Origin: Candidatus Terrybacteria bacterium RIFCSPLOWO2_01_FULL_58_14 | GTDB lineage: Bacteria > Patescibacteriota > Minisyncoccia > Terrybacterales > 2-01-FULL-58-14 | Length of the DNA: 12,079 nt | NCBI GenBank assembly: GCA_001824745.1 | Contig: MHSZ01000019.1 | Location: 6,959-19,037, forward strand | Reading direction: 5' to 3' | Shown: in pieces, positions 4,086 to 10,346 of the stretch | How the letters are laid out: the number at the start of each line of letters is the position of its first letter | How positions within the stretch are numbered: the stretch's first letter is position 1 | The notes under the pieces: model-generated | Told to the model about the DNA's origin: nothing | Database searches by the model: none | The model's input: the letters and a program-made list of their open reading frames with translations, nothing else | Made by a program: the position numbers and the translations under genes

Positions 4086-6938
4086 TTACAGCGGCACGAT
4101 TTCTCGCCACGAAAGCGTAGTGTACCCCCCACCCGGCCCGGAACTGAAACGGGCATTCGCAAGACCGGAATCGTACGTCACTATGGAGTTTTGTTCAATA
4201 TGAATCCCCCAGGCGGTGAGTTCGGTGACGCTAATGCCCTGGTGGAGAAAAATGAGGCCGTTGCTGGCGTAGAAGATCGCGCCGACCGCGTTGTTGTGCA
4301 GGTCAATCGCCGCATTGTGGTGGGTACAGGAAATTCCGCCGATACCGTTACACGATGATGTCGTCAATACCATAAGGTAAGAACCCGCCTGTCCGGATCC
4401 GGAAAACGCGCTGTTGTTCTTCACGTGTACGGAGCTATCGGTAAGCACGATGCCACTCACCGTCCCGTACGAAGGGTCAAGCCGTATCGTACTCCCGTTA
4501 TCAACGATGATATCCCCCTGCACCCAGATCGTCCCGGTCACATTCAGGGTTTGGTTATTATCGTCAAGGTGAAGATCGCCGGTGATTTTCACCGGCCCCA
4601 GCGAGGTGGTGGTATCGCGCGGCGGAGTGTAATCGCCCGCGATCGTACCGCCGACCTCTGCCCCGTCTTTCCAATCCTGGATCATCTCATCGGTAATGGG
4701 AAGCTCTTCCCGCGCCACATATTCAAAGATGCAGAAGCTATTCGGACAAGCGGATCCGTGAATAGTCGTGCTCACGAACTGTTGCGAGCGGCCAGTGCCC
4801 TTCGTGGCGTCCCCGACGATAACGCTCTCAATCTTGCTGCCGCCATACCATGTGCGGAAGTTCAAATCGCCGGGGATGTTGGACCACACCCCGCCGGTCC
4901 AGTCCGAAGAATGCCGACCGGTCCCGTTGCCGTAAGCGTCAGTATTGTCTAAGCCCCAAATCCAGTAGTTCGCCGCATCAAGATTTCCGTCTACCATGAG
5001 CCAATAGGTCTGTCCGCTCGTGAACACCCGAGTCGAGGTGAAATCGACATCAACCCAGGCGTAACTGGCAGAAACAGAGGCGGCTGCAAGCGTACCGGAA
5101 GCGAGAATGTCGCCGCTGCTATCCCCCGGGCGGCCCCCCTCATCAGCCATGATATACACAGGAACGCTTGCGGGGCTGCCGACCTTCTTGATGAAAAGCG
5201 ATACGCGCCCGATCGTGCTCGTAGTCGGCGGCGTAAAGCTCTGGGCTCCGTCGGCCCGTGACGAAGAGGGGGCGCAACTCTCGTCCACGCAACGGATGAA
5301 CTTCAAATCGTCGTTGGTGTCGTCGAAATAGCCAATCCTGGCAAAACTGTCATTTCCCATGCCAAGCGACATATATTCGCCTACGTCTCCTGCGGAGTCG
5401 GGAACATAGACCGTTCCGGTCGTGCAATCGGCGTTCGTGCAGCGCAGGTACTTCACGTCGCCATTGGAGTCATCAAAGTAGGCGATGCGCGGCAAATCGT
5501 CGAGGCCCATCTTCAAGGAACTCGTGTCGCCGACGTTCCCTGCAGAATCAATCGTGTGGAAAACCTTGGTCGTGCAATCGGCGTTCGTACACTGTACGAA
5601 CTCCAGATCGTCACTCCCGTCATCGTCATAACTGATGCGCGCAAAACCGTCCGATCCTAAAGCGATCGAGGTGACCTCTTGTACGGTCGTCACCGAATCC
5701 ACCGTCGTAATATTCTTCGTGGAGCAGGTGCCATTCGTGCAGCGGACGAACTTCAGATCGCTACTGGACATACCCACATAGGAAATACGCGCGAACTGGT
5801 CTAGCCCCAGCGCAATCGATGTGCGTTCCCCGACGCTTCCCGACGAATCCACGGTGACGATATTCCGTCCCGTACAGTCGGCGTTAGCGCACTGGGCAAA
5901 CTTGAGGTCGTCGTTGGAGTTATCGAAATACGAAATCCGCGCGAAGCCGTCGGTTCCCAGCGCAAGAGAGGAGTATTCACCCACCGTACCGGAAGAATCC
6001 ACTGTCGTGATGTTTTTGGTCGTGCAATCGCTGTTGGTGCAGCGGACGAACTTCAGATCGTTATTCGAGTCATCGAAATAGCTGATACGCGCGAAACCGT
6101 CCGATCCCAAAGCAATCGCGGTGTATTTCCCAACATCGCCGCCAGAATCCACCGTCGTAATATTCTTGGTGGTGCAATCGTCGTTGGTACAACGGACGAA
6201 CTTGAGGTTATCGCTCGTATCATCGTAGTAGCTGATGCGCGCAAAGCCATCGCTACCCATCGTAAGCGATGCATACTTCCCTACACTCCCGGTCGAATCC
6301 ACAACAGTCACGATCGTTCCACTCACAATCCTCCCGAACTCGAAGTCGGTATTCTGCGTTTCCCACGCAGCGCCGAGGAGCAACGGGTCTCCCGAGGTCA
6401 CTGCCGAATCGGTGATCGCAGCGCCATTTGCGCCCACGATATCGCCATTGGAGAAAACGCTGCCGTTCACCGTTGCGTTGTTTTCCATGATCAATCCCCC
6501 ATCGCCCACGTGGATGCCGTAGAAAAACGAAACGTCGGTCGTATCCCTGTTCATGGTAATCTCCACGGCCCTTGAGACACTCCCCGTATCTCCGCGAGAC
6601 ACGATGGTGATGAGAGAACCGACGATACTATTCGTCACCGTCGCCGTGCCGTTCCCGACGGCCAGCGTCAACGGCGAGGGAACGATTTCTCCCCTCCGGA
6701 TACGGAGGGCGACTTCTTCTACTCCCGCCTCCGCAACCGCCAACGCGTCTTCGCTGCGCACCACGCTCTGCTCTTGCGAAATCTGCCGCACGAGCGTAAA
6801 AATGATGCCGCTCACGACCAAAAGACCCGTTGTCCCCAATATGAGTACCAACGTAAGCGCGGCGATGCCGCGGCGTGAGGTGGGAATTGGGAAGTGAGAA
6901 GTGAGGATTGAGGGACGAGAAAATGGCATTGCTTCCAT
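4086..6938 (-). CDS. Giant PilX/GspK-like prepilin with beta-propeller and lectin-like domains (putative pilus-tip adhesin)
   Basis: This 950-residue protein starts like a minor pilin. A leader (1-24) ends in S-R-R-G, and the mature N-terminus is I-A-A-L-T-L-V-L-I-L, hydrophobic to about residue 50 and with Thr instead of Glu at position 5. The PilX-typical A-L-A-V-A-E-A-G-V-E-E follows. Residues about 140-205 look like short beta-helix rungs (N-A-T-V-N-G-S-V-F-S-N-G-D-I). Residues about 211-561 are seven 50-residue repeats with core D-G-F-A-R-I-S-Y-x-D-D and C-T-N-x-D-C, probably one seven-bladed propeller. Residues about 562-700 form a beta-sandwich-like domain rich in W, Y and G, similar to 'choice-of-anchor' modules. 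The C-terminus (700-950) again resembles a beta-helix (V-Q-G-D-I-I-V-D-N-G). It lies after a GspJ/PilW-like gene, as gspK and pilX do. Starts at 6938 and 6929 are both possible; an ORF from 7013 would overlap its neighbour. Tip location and adhesion are inferences. Confidence 0.88.
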   Translation of the reverse strand: MEAMPFSRPSILTSHFPIPTSRRGIAALTLVLILGTTGLLVVSGIIFTLVRQISQEQSVVRSEDALAVAEAGVEEVALRIRRGEIVPSPLTLAVGNGTATVTNSIVGSLITIVSRGDTGSVSRAVEITMNRDTTDVSFFYGIHVGDGGLIMENNATVNGSVFSNGDIVGANGAAITDSAVTSGDPLLLGAAWETQNTDFEFGRIVSGTIVTVVDSTGSVGKYASLTMGSDGFARISYYDDTSDNLKFVRCTNDDCTTKNITTVDSGGDVGKYTAIALGSDGFARISYFDDSNNDLKFVRCTNSDCTTKNITTVDSSGTVGEYSSLALGTDGFARISYFDNSNDDLKFAQCANADCTGRNIVTVDSSGSVGERTSIALGLDQFARISYVGMSSSDLKFVRCTNGTCSTKNITTVDSVTTVQEVTSIALGSDGFARISYDDDGSDDLEFVQCTNADCTTKVFHTIDSAGNVGDTSSLKMGLDDLPRIAYFDDSNGDVKYLRCTNADCTTGTVYVPDSAGDVGEYMSLGMGNDSFARIGYFDDTNDDLKFIRCVDESCAPSSSRADGAQSFTPPTTSTIGRVSLFIKKVGSPASVPVYIMADEGGRPGDSSGDILASGTLAAASVSASYAWVDVDFTSTRVFTSGQTYWLMVDGNLDAANYWIWGLDNTDAYGNGTGRHSSDWTGGVWSNIPGDLNFRTWYGGSKIESVIVGDATKGTGRSQQFVSTTIHGSACPNSFCIFEYVAREELPITDEMIQDWKDGAEVGGTIAGDYTPPRDTTTSLGPVKITGDLHLDDNNQTLNVTGTIWVQGDIIVDNGSTIRLDPSYGTVSGIVLTDSSVHVKNNSAFSGSGQAGSYLMVLTTSSCNGIGGISCTHHNAAIDLHNNAVGAIFYASNGLIFLHQGISVTELTAWGIHIEQNSIVTYDSGLANARFSSGPGGGYTTLSWREIVPL
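5258..6308 (-). repeat. Seven tandem 150-bp coding repeats (propeller blades)
   Basis: Within the giant prepilin gene, seven consecutive units of exactly 150 bases (50 codons) run from about 6308 down to about 5258, with no indels between the first six. The conserved frame is T-V-D-S-x-G-x-V-G, then S-L/I-x-L/M-G-x-D-x-F-A-R-I-S-Y, then D-D-x-x-x-D-L-K-F-x-R-C-T-N-x-D-C. Units 2 and 3 are very similar, while units 4 to 7 have drifted (for example V-G-M-S-S-S replaces F-D-D-S-N-N in unit 4). The last unit ends at C-V-D-E-S-C. The divergence argues for an old, fixed array rather than a fresh slippage array. Confidence 0.9.
6875..6914. repeat. Low-complexity 'gtgagg/ttggga' tract in the leader codons of the giant prepilin
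   Basis: Related words (gtgagg, ttgggaa, gtgagaa, gtgagga) recur about every 7-10 bases. The tract encodes S-I-L-T-S-H-F-P-I-P-T-S just before the predicted prepilin-peptidase cleavage site, so the encoded residues should be removed from the mature pilin. Confidence 0.75.
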
Positions 6939-6942
6939 GGTA

Positions 6943-7536
6943 TCACGGCGTGAACGGCCGAATGACGACAAATGTCCGCAGCGTCCGCGGTTCCGTGAGC
7001 ACGGTCGAGACATTCGCCGGTTCGGCCGTGACTATGAGACGCACGCCTTCCGCAGAGCTGCTTGTGTAACGCTCTATCCGAAACACAGAGACGTCGATGT
7101 CCCCGCTCGTCAGCGCAAGCGGTGAAGAGCCGTCGTCGCGCCGTTCGTAGACGACGCCGTTGTCGAGATAAAAATCCACGTATGCCGCTTCATGGTCCGT
7201 CGGAGCGGACCGAGGAGTCCGCAAAGAGAGTTGTCCGCCGTCGTTATCAAAGACGCTCGTGGAGGTATACACCGCGTCCGCATGCCGCACCTCAAGTTCC
7301 ATCGTCTTGAGTGCCAAGGCGATATTCGCAACGAGCGCCTGGTCGGCGCGCACAGCGATTGCAACATGAAGGATATTGATGAGAAATCCGGTCGCGGCAG
7401 AGAACACGAGCGTGAACAATGTGATATAAATGACCGTTTCGATAAGGGTCACCCCTTTATGGAATCTGGAATCTGGAACTCCGAACCAGAACCTTCGGCT
7501 CGGTACGGGGCGGGTCTGGAATATGGAATATGGCAT
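6943..7536 (-). CDS. PilW/GspJ-like minor prepilin
   Basis: This 197-residue protein has a long leader (1-28) ending in F-H-K-G, then the mature N-terminus V-T-L-I-E-T-V-I-Y-I-T-L-F-T-L-V-F. Glu5 is present, as required for packing into the pilus shaft, and the hydrophobic helix runs to about residue 55. The next helix (V-A-N-I-A-L-A-L-K-T-M-E-L-E-V-R-H-A-D) and the strand-rich C-terminal half (V-D-F-Y-L-D-N-G-V-V-Y-E-R-R) match the layout of GspJ/PilW minor pilins. It is third in an H-I-J-K-like series and ends four bases before the giant prepilin starts. The leader is encoded by a low-complexity repeat tract. An AAGG about 14 bases before the ATG is the only Shine-Dalgarno candidate. The subtype is inferred from order and general form. 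Confidence 0.85.
   Translation of the reverse strand: MPYSIFQTRPVPSRRFWFGVPDSRFHKGVTLIETVIYITLFTLVFSAATGFLINILHVAIAVRADQALVANIALALKTMELEVRHADAVYTSTSVFDNDGGQLSLRTPRSAPTDHEAAYVDFYLDNGVVYERRDDGSSPLALTSGDIDVSVFRIERYTSSSAEGVRLIVTAEPANVSTVLTEPRTLRTFVVIRPFTP
7461..7534. repeat. Low-complexity 'ggaatct/ggaatat' tract in prepilin leader codons
   Basis: The words ggaatct-ggaatct (from 7461) and ggaatat-ggaatat (from 7519) are 7-base tandem pairs flanking a spacer. The whole tract encodes the prepilin leader upstream of its cleavage site, including the start codon region. Confidence 0.75.
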
Positions 7537-7559
7537 GGTGCGCAGACCTTACGTCGCGT

Positions 7560-8063
7560 TCAATTGAGATTCATAAGATACGCGTCGATATCGCTGGAAC
7601 GATTTCCTCCGAAAGGATCGGTCCATGTCACCGTAACGTCCGTTCCACGCGCATCGGCGTCGAGTGTCCCGGTCGGGGTAATGTTCCCGGAGCCGTCGCG
7701 ATAGACGTTGGAAAGCGTCACGACACGAATGAACACCCCGTCAACATCCCCCGGATCCACTATCGATAAACTCACGGCCCCGCCGGCGAATGTCGGATAG
7801 AGGGGGGTATCCACCGGTAGGGCCGCAAACGCCGCCCAATTCGCGTCGCGAACGAAACGTGCTGTCGCCATCCCCTCGGCGGCAACGAGGACTGCGCGAC
7901 GATCCAGGGCTGCAACCCGCTGTGCCAAAATGGCGAACCGCCCGACTGCGAGAACGCCAACGGCGACGGTTGTGATGATTCCGACGGCCACGACAAGCTC
8001 CACCACGCCGATGCCGCGACGAGGAGTGAGGATTGGGGGGTGGGGAGTGAGGAGTGAGGACAT
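7560..8063 (-). CDS. PilV/GspI-like minor prepilin
   Basis: This 167-residue minor pilin has a leader (1-16) ending in P-R-R-G, then the mature N-terminus I-G-V-V-E-L-V-V-A-V-G-I-I with Glu5 present, hydrophobic to about residue 43. The segment L-V-A-A-E-G-M-A-T-A-R-F-V-R-D-A-N-W resembles the A-x-E-G-x-E-x-x-R-x-x-R-D-x-N-W signature of PilV/GspI-like proteins of Patescibacteria. The C-terminus V-T-V-T-W-T-D-P-F-G-G-N-R-S is the usual closing strand of that group. The start at 8063 avoids the 26-base overlap with the preceding gene that an ATG at 8108 would cause. It is second in the H-I-J-K-like series. Leader codons 2 to 12 fall in a low-complexity DNA tract. Confidence 0.87.
   Translation of the reverse strand: MSSLLTPHPPILTPRRGIGVVELVVAVGIITTVAVGVLAVGRFAILAQRVAALDRRAVLVAAEGMATARFVRDANWAAFAALPVDTPLYPTFAGGAVSLSIVDPGDVDGVFIRVVTLSNVYRDGSGNITPTGTLDADARGTDVTVTWTDPFGGNRSSDIDAYLMNLN
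8021..8061. repeat. Low-complexity 'ggagtga/ggattgg' tract in prepilin leader codons
   Basis: The words gaggagtgag, gattgggg, tggggagtga and ggagtgagga recur across 41 bases. They encode S-S-L-L-T-P-H-P-P-I-L-T-P, all before the predicted cleavage after P-R-R-G. The encoded leader resembles that of the giant prepilin (I-L-T-x-x-x-P-I). Confidence 0.75.
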
Positions 8064-8082
8064 ACGGGCGGGTGCTTCTCTC

Positions 8083-9003
8083 TTATTGAATACTGACGGT
8101 GACGCCAACGCCGCCGTTCAACGTCCCCGTCGCCGTGTAACTTACAATGATCGTCCCATCCACATCGATGACAAGCGCCTTGTCGTTTTGCGTGCGATCC
8201 CGCGTCACCGAGAGATCCGTGGTCGAAACGCCTATGGCGTGACTCGCAAGAATCAACTGCTGTGCGGAGCCATTCACGTCTACGCTTCCCCCCCATAAGA
8301 ACTGTCCTCCAGAAATCTGCGAAGGAACATTTATTGCCTGTACGGTATCGGGGTTCGGCGAATTCGAAAATGTCAATGTCATCGTCGTGGAACCGTTCAA
8401 AGAGAAGGGCAACGCGAGATGTGCGTGGCGCGTATCGGTCACGCGCGTTCCCAGCGGAGGCGGAAGCGCTGAAGACGCGACCGCGTCGCCGCTTGCGAAT
8501 ATCGTAAGGATGCGCTGGCCCCCTCCGGGACCGGTGAGCGTAACGGTACCCGATGTTGCAGTCGCCCCGTCGATACGGTCGAAGACGACGTCGGGGCCGC
8601 CGCCGACGAGGGAAGCCGCCGCCGTCACGCTATTGGGCAACGTAAAGGTATCCTCCGCATCGCCGGAAAACGACGCGCCGGTGAACAGTCGCATCTGGTC
8701 TGCTGCCACATTCACGCCCCATTGGGCATTGTCCTCTGCTGCGATCGTTCGCTCGCGCGCGAGACGAAAGAATACCAAAGCTCCGTCGCTCGAGCGATTG
8801 AGTGCGGTACTCCGTTCCAGTTGCGCGAAAGCGAAGAGAAGGGTTGCGCCCACGAGAACGATAATCGCAACCGAAATGATCACTTCAATGAGCGTGAACC
8901 CGCGCTGTGCGCGGAATGTCCAATGCCAAAACTCCAATGCCCAACCCGTAGAGAATTTGCGATTTGGGATTTGAGATTTTTTTGGAACTTGGGATTTGGA
9001 CAT
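8083..9003 (-). CDS. FimT/GspH-like minor prepilin with an extra C-terminal domain
   Basis: This 306-residue protein has a 34-residue leader ending in A-Q-R-G, then the classic type IV pilin start F-T-L-I-E-V-I-I-S-V-A-I-I with Glu5. The segment F-F-R-L-A-R-E-R-T-I-A-A-E-D-N-A-Q-W-G-V matches the GspH/FimT pattern of an R-x-x-A-I-like helix followed by W-G-V. The strand T-V-T-L-T-G-P-G-G-G-Q-R-I-L-T-I closes that domain near residue 165. The remaining 140 residues (L-P-F-S-L-N-G-S-T-T-M-T-L-T-F and onward) look like a second, beta-rich module that ordinary FimT proteins (about 170 residues) lack. It begins seven bases after the pilC stop with no Shine-Dalgarno sequence. Most of the leader is encoded by a low-complexity tract, and a TTG start inside it cannot be excluded. 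It could also act as an abundant pilin, but the H-like features argue against that. Confidence 0.87.
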   Translation of the reverse strand: MSKSQVPKKSQIPNRKFSTGWALEFWHWTFRAQRGFTLIEVIISVAIIVLVGATLLFAFAQLERSTALNRSSDGALVFFRLARERTIAAEDNAQWGVNVAADQMRLFTGASFSGDAEDTFTLPNSVTAAASLVGGGPDVVFDRIDGATATSGTVTLTGPGGGQRILTIFASGDAVASSALPPPLGTRVTDTRHAHLALPFSLNGSTTMTLTFSNSPNPDTVQAINVPSQISGGQFLWGGSVDVNGSAQQLILASHAIGVSTTDLSVTRDRTQNDKALVIDVDGTIIVSYTATGTLNGGVGVTVSIQ

Positions 9004-9008
9004 TGGGA
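8915..9008. repeat. Low-complexity 'tccaatgccaa / gatttggga' tract in prepilin leader codons
   Basis: About 94 bases carry related words (tccaatgcc twice, gatttggga twice, acttggga, acattggga) with a 7-10-base period. The tract spans the 3' border of pilC and nearly the entire leader of the FimT/GspH-like prepilin, ending near the cleavage site codons. Confidence 0.75.
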
Positions 9009-9010
9009 CT

Positions 9011-10225
9011 TCAGAGAGTGCCGATCATCGAGTACATCGGCTGCATCATAGAGATCACGAAGAAACCCACAACGACACCGATAACGATCATGAGCACCGG
9101 CTCGATGATGGTGGAGAGCGTCTGCGTACGCTGCTCCACTTCTTGCTCGTAGAATGCGGCGAGATCCGCGAAGACCTCCGAGAACTTCCCGGACTCCTCC
9201 CCAACCGCCGCCATTTCCACCACCAGCGGCGGATAGACCTTCGGGTGCTGGGCGAGCGTCTCGTGAATCGGCCTCCCCTTCTCCACCATGCGCGCTGCCT
9301 CTTGCAACGAGGTGCGGAACTGCATGCTTCCCACGACACGCGAGGTGATCTCAAGCGCCCTCACGATCGGTACGCCCGCGGAGACCAAAGAAGAAAGCGT
9401 ACGGGCCATCTGGGCAGAAGAGATCTCTCGCACGAGCTGCCTGATCATCGGGGCTCGCATGAAAATCGCATCGCGCGTGCTCTTCCCGCGATCCGAAGTC
9501 CATGCGAAACGCACAAGTGCCAAAACGCCGACTGCTCCGGCGAGAAAAAAATACCACTGTGCGAGCAACGCGTGGCTCAACCAAAAGATGAGCCGCGTCT
9601 GAATCGGAAGCTGCACTGCGAGATCGCCAAAAACTGATTCGAGTTGCGGCACCACGAAAACGAACATCGCGATGCCGATTGCGACCATGGCGAACATCAC
9701 GACCGCCGGATACATCATGGCGCCTCGAACACGACTCTGCAGCCGGTGCTGTTTCTCCATCTCGTCTGCGAGAATGCGGAGTGTTTCTACCAGCTTCCCC
9801 GATTCCTCTCCCGCACTGATCATTGCCACGTAGAGTTCGGAGAATGCCTGAGGATACGTTTGCAGGGCTACGGAAAACCTGTCCCCCCTCCGGATGTCCC
9901 GGCCGAGATCAGTGAGAATGCTACGAAATTTCTCGCTCTGGGCCTGTCTGCTGATCGTACCAAGGGCTTTGGGAAGATCGACACCGGCTTCGAGAAGCAC
10001 GCTCAAATGCCGCGTTGCCATCATGCGCTCCGACAACGGCATTCCTGCGAGAAAAGGAAGGCGAAGCGAGAAACCTTTGCGCTCTCCGCGCTCTGCCTTC
10101 GCTTCAACGAGAAGCAGCCCTTCTTCTCGAAGCTCCCTCCCTAACACGGCCGCGTCTGCAGCGTCCCGCGTCCCCTGCTTGGCCTCCCCGCTGAGAGTCC
10201 TGGCCCGATAAGTGTACGTCGGCAT
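9011..10225 (-). CDS. pilC: PilC/GspF, type IV pilus inner-membrane platform protein
   Basis: This protein has 404 residues, the usual PilC/GspF length. It starts M-P-T-Y-T-Y-R-A-R-T-L-S-G, the conserved family opening. Two GspF domains follow (about 68-190 and 268-395), each with L-L-E/S-A-G-V-x-L/I-x-x-A-L and the paired G-E-E-S-G-K-L/F motifs (A-M-I-S-A-G-E-E-S-G-K and A-A-V-G-E-E-S-G-K). Transmembrane helices are visible at about 168-193 (M-Y-P-A-V-V-M-F), 222-245 and 372-398. PilC is rotated by the PilB hexamer and moves pilin subunits out of the membrane into the fibre. It follows pilB after a 121-base gap that contains an 8-bp tandem repeat, unlike the tight spacing elsewhere. The ATG at 10225 is well supported by the conserved N-terminus; no Shine-Dalgarno sequence is visible. 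Confidence 0.97.
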   Translation of the reverse strand: MPTYTYRARTLSGEAKQGTRDAADAAVLGRELREEGLLLVEAKAERGERKGFSLRLPFLAGMPLSERMMATRHLSVLLEAGVDLPKALGTISRQAQSEKFRSILTDLGRDIRRGDRFSVALQTYPQAFSELYVAMISAGEESGKLVETLRILADEMEKQHRLQSRVRGAMMYPAVVMFAMVAIGIAMFVFVVPQLESVFGDLAVQLPIQTRLIFWLSHALLAQWYFFLAGAVGVLALVRFAWTSDRGKSTRDAIFMRAPMIRQLVREISSAQMARTLSSLVSAGVPIVRALEITSRVVGSMQFRTSLQEAARMVEKGRPIHETLAQHPKVYPPLVVEMAAVGEESGKFSEVFADLAAFYEQEVEQRTQTLSTIIEPVLMIVIGVVVGFFVISMMQPMYSMIGTL

Positions 10226-10235
10226 ATTACGGCAG

Positions 10236-10299
10236 ATTAGCGGATTAGTAGATTAGTAGATTAGTAGATTAGTAGATTAGTAGATTCGTCGATGCGTCG
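10236..10299. repeat. 8-bp tandem repeat (attagtag)5 with degenerate edges, between pilB and pilC
   Basis: Five perfect head-to-tail copies of attagtag occupy 10244-10283. They are flanked by one degenerate copy on the left (attagcgg) and two on the right (attcgtcg, atgcgtcg), for eight units in all. A further degenerate periodic tract (ccaatccccaataaccaatc) follows at 10309-10328. The repeat lies directly upstream of the pilC start, ending about 10 bases before its ATG on the minus strand, so copy number would change the pilC leader length without touching coding sequence. Confidence 0.95.
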
Positions 10300-10346
10300 C
10301 ACTAAAAACCAATCCCCAATAACCAATCTGCGAATCTGCTCGTCGC

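Noticed and set aside
5258..6308. CRISPR-like array
   Set aside because: The 150-bp periodicity is in frame, encodes conserved amino acids across the whole unit, and has no repeat/spacer division; it is a protein repeat.
6939..7013. Extended N-terminus of the giant prepilin from an ATG at 7013
   Set aside because: It would overlap the upstream prepilin gene by 71 bases and add an Arg/Cys-rich peptide unlike a prepilin leader; starts at 6938 or 6929 fit better.
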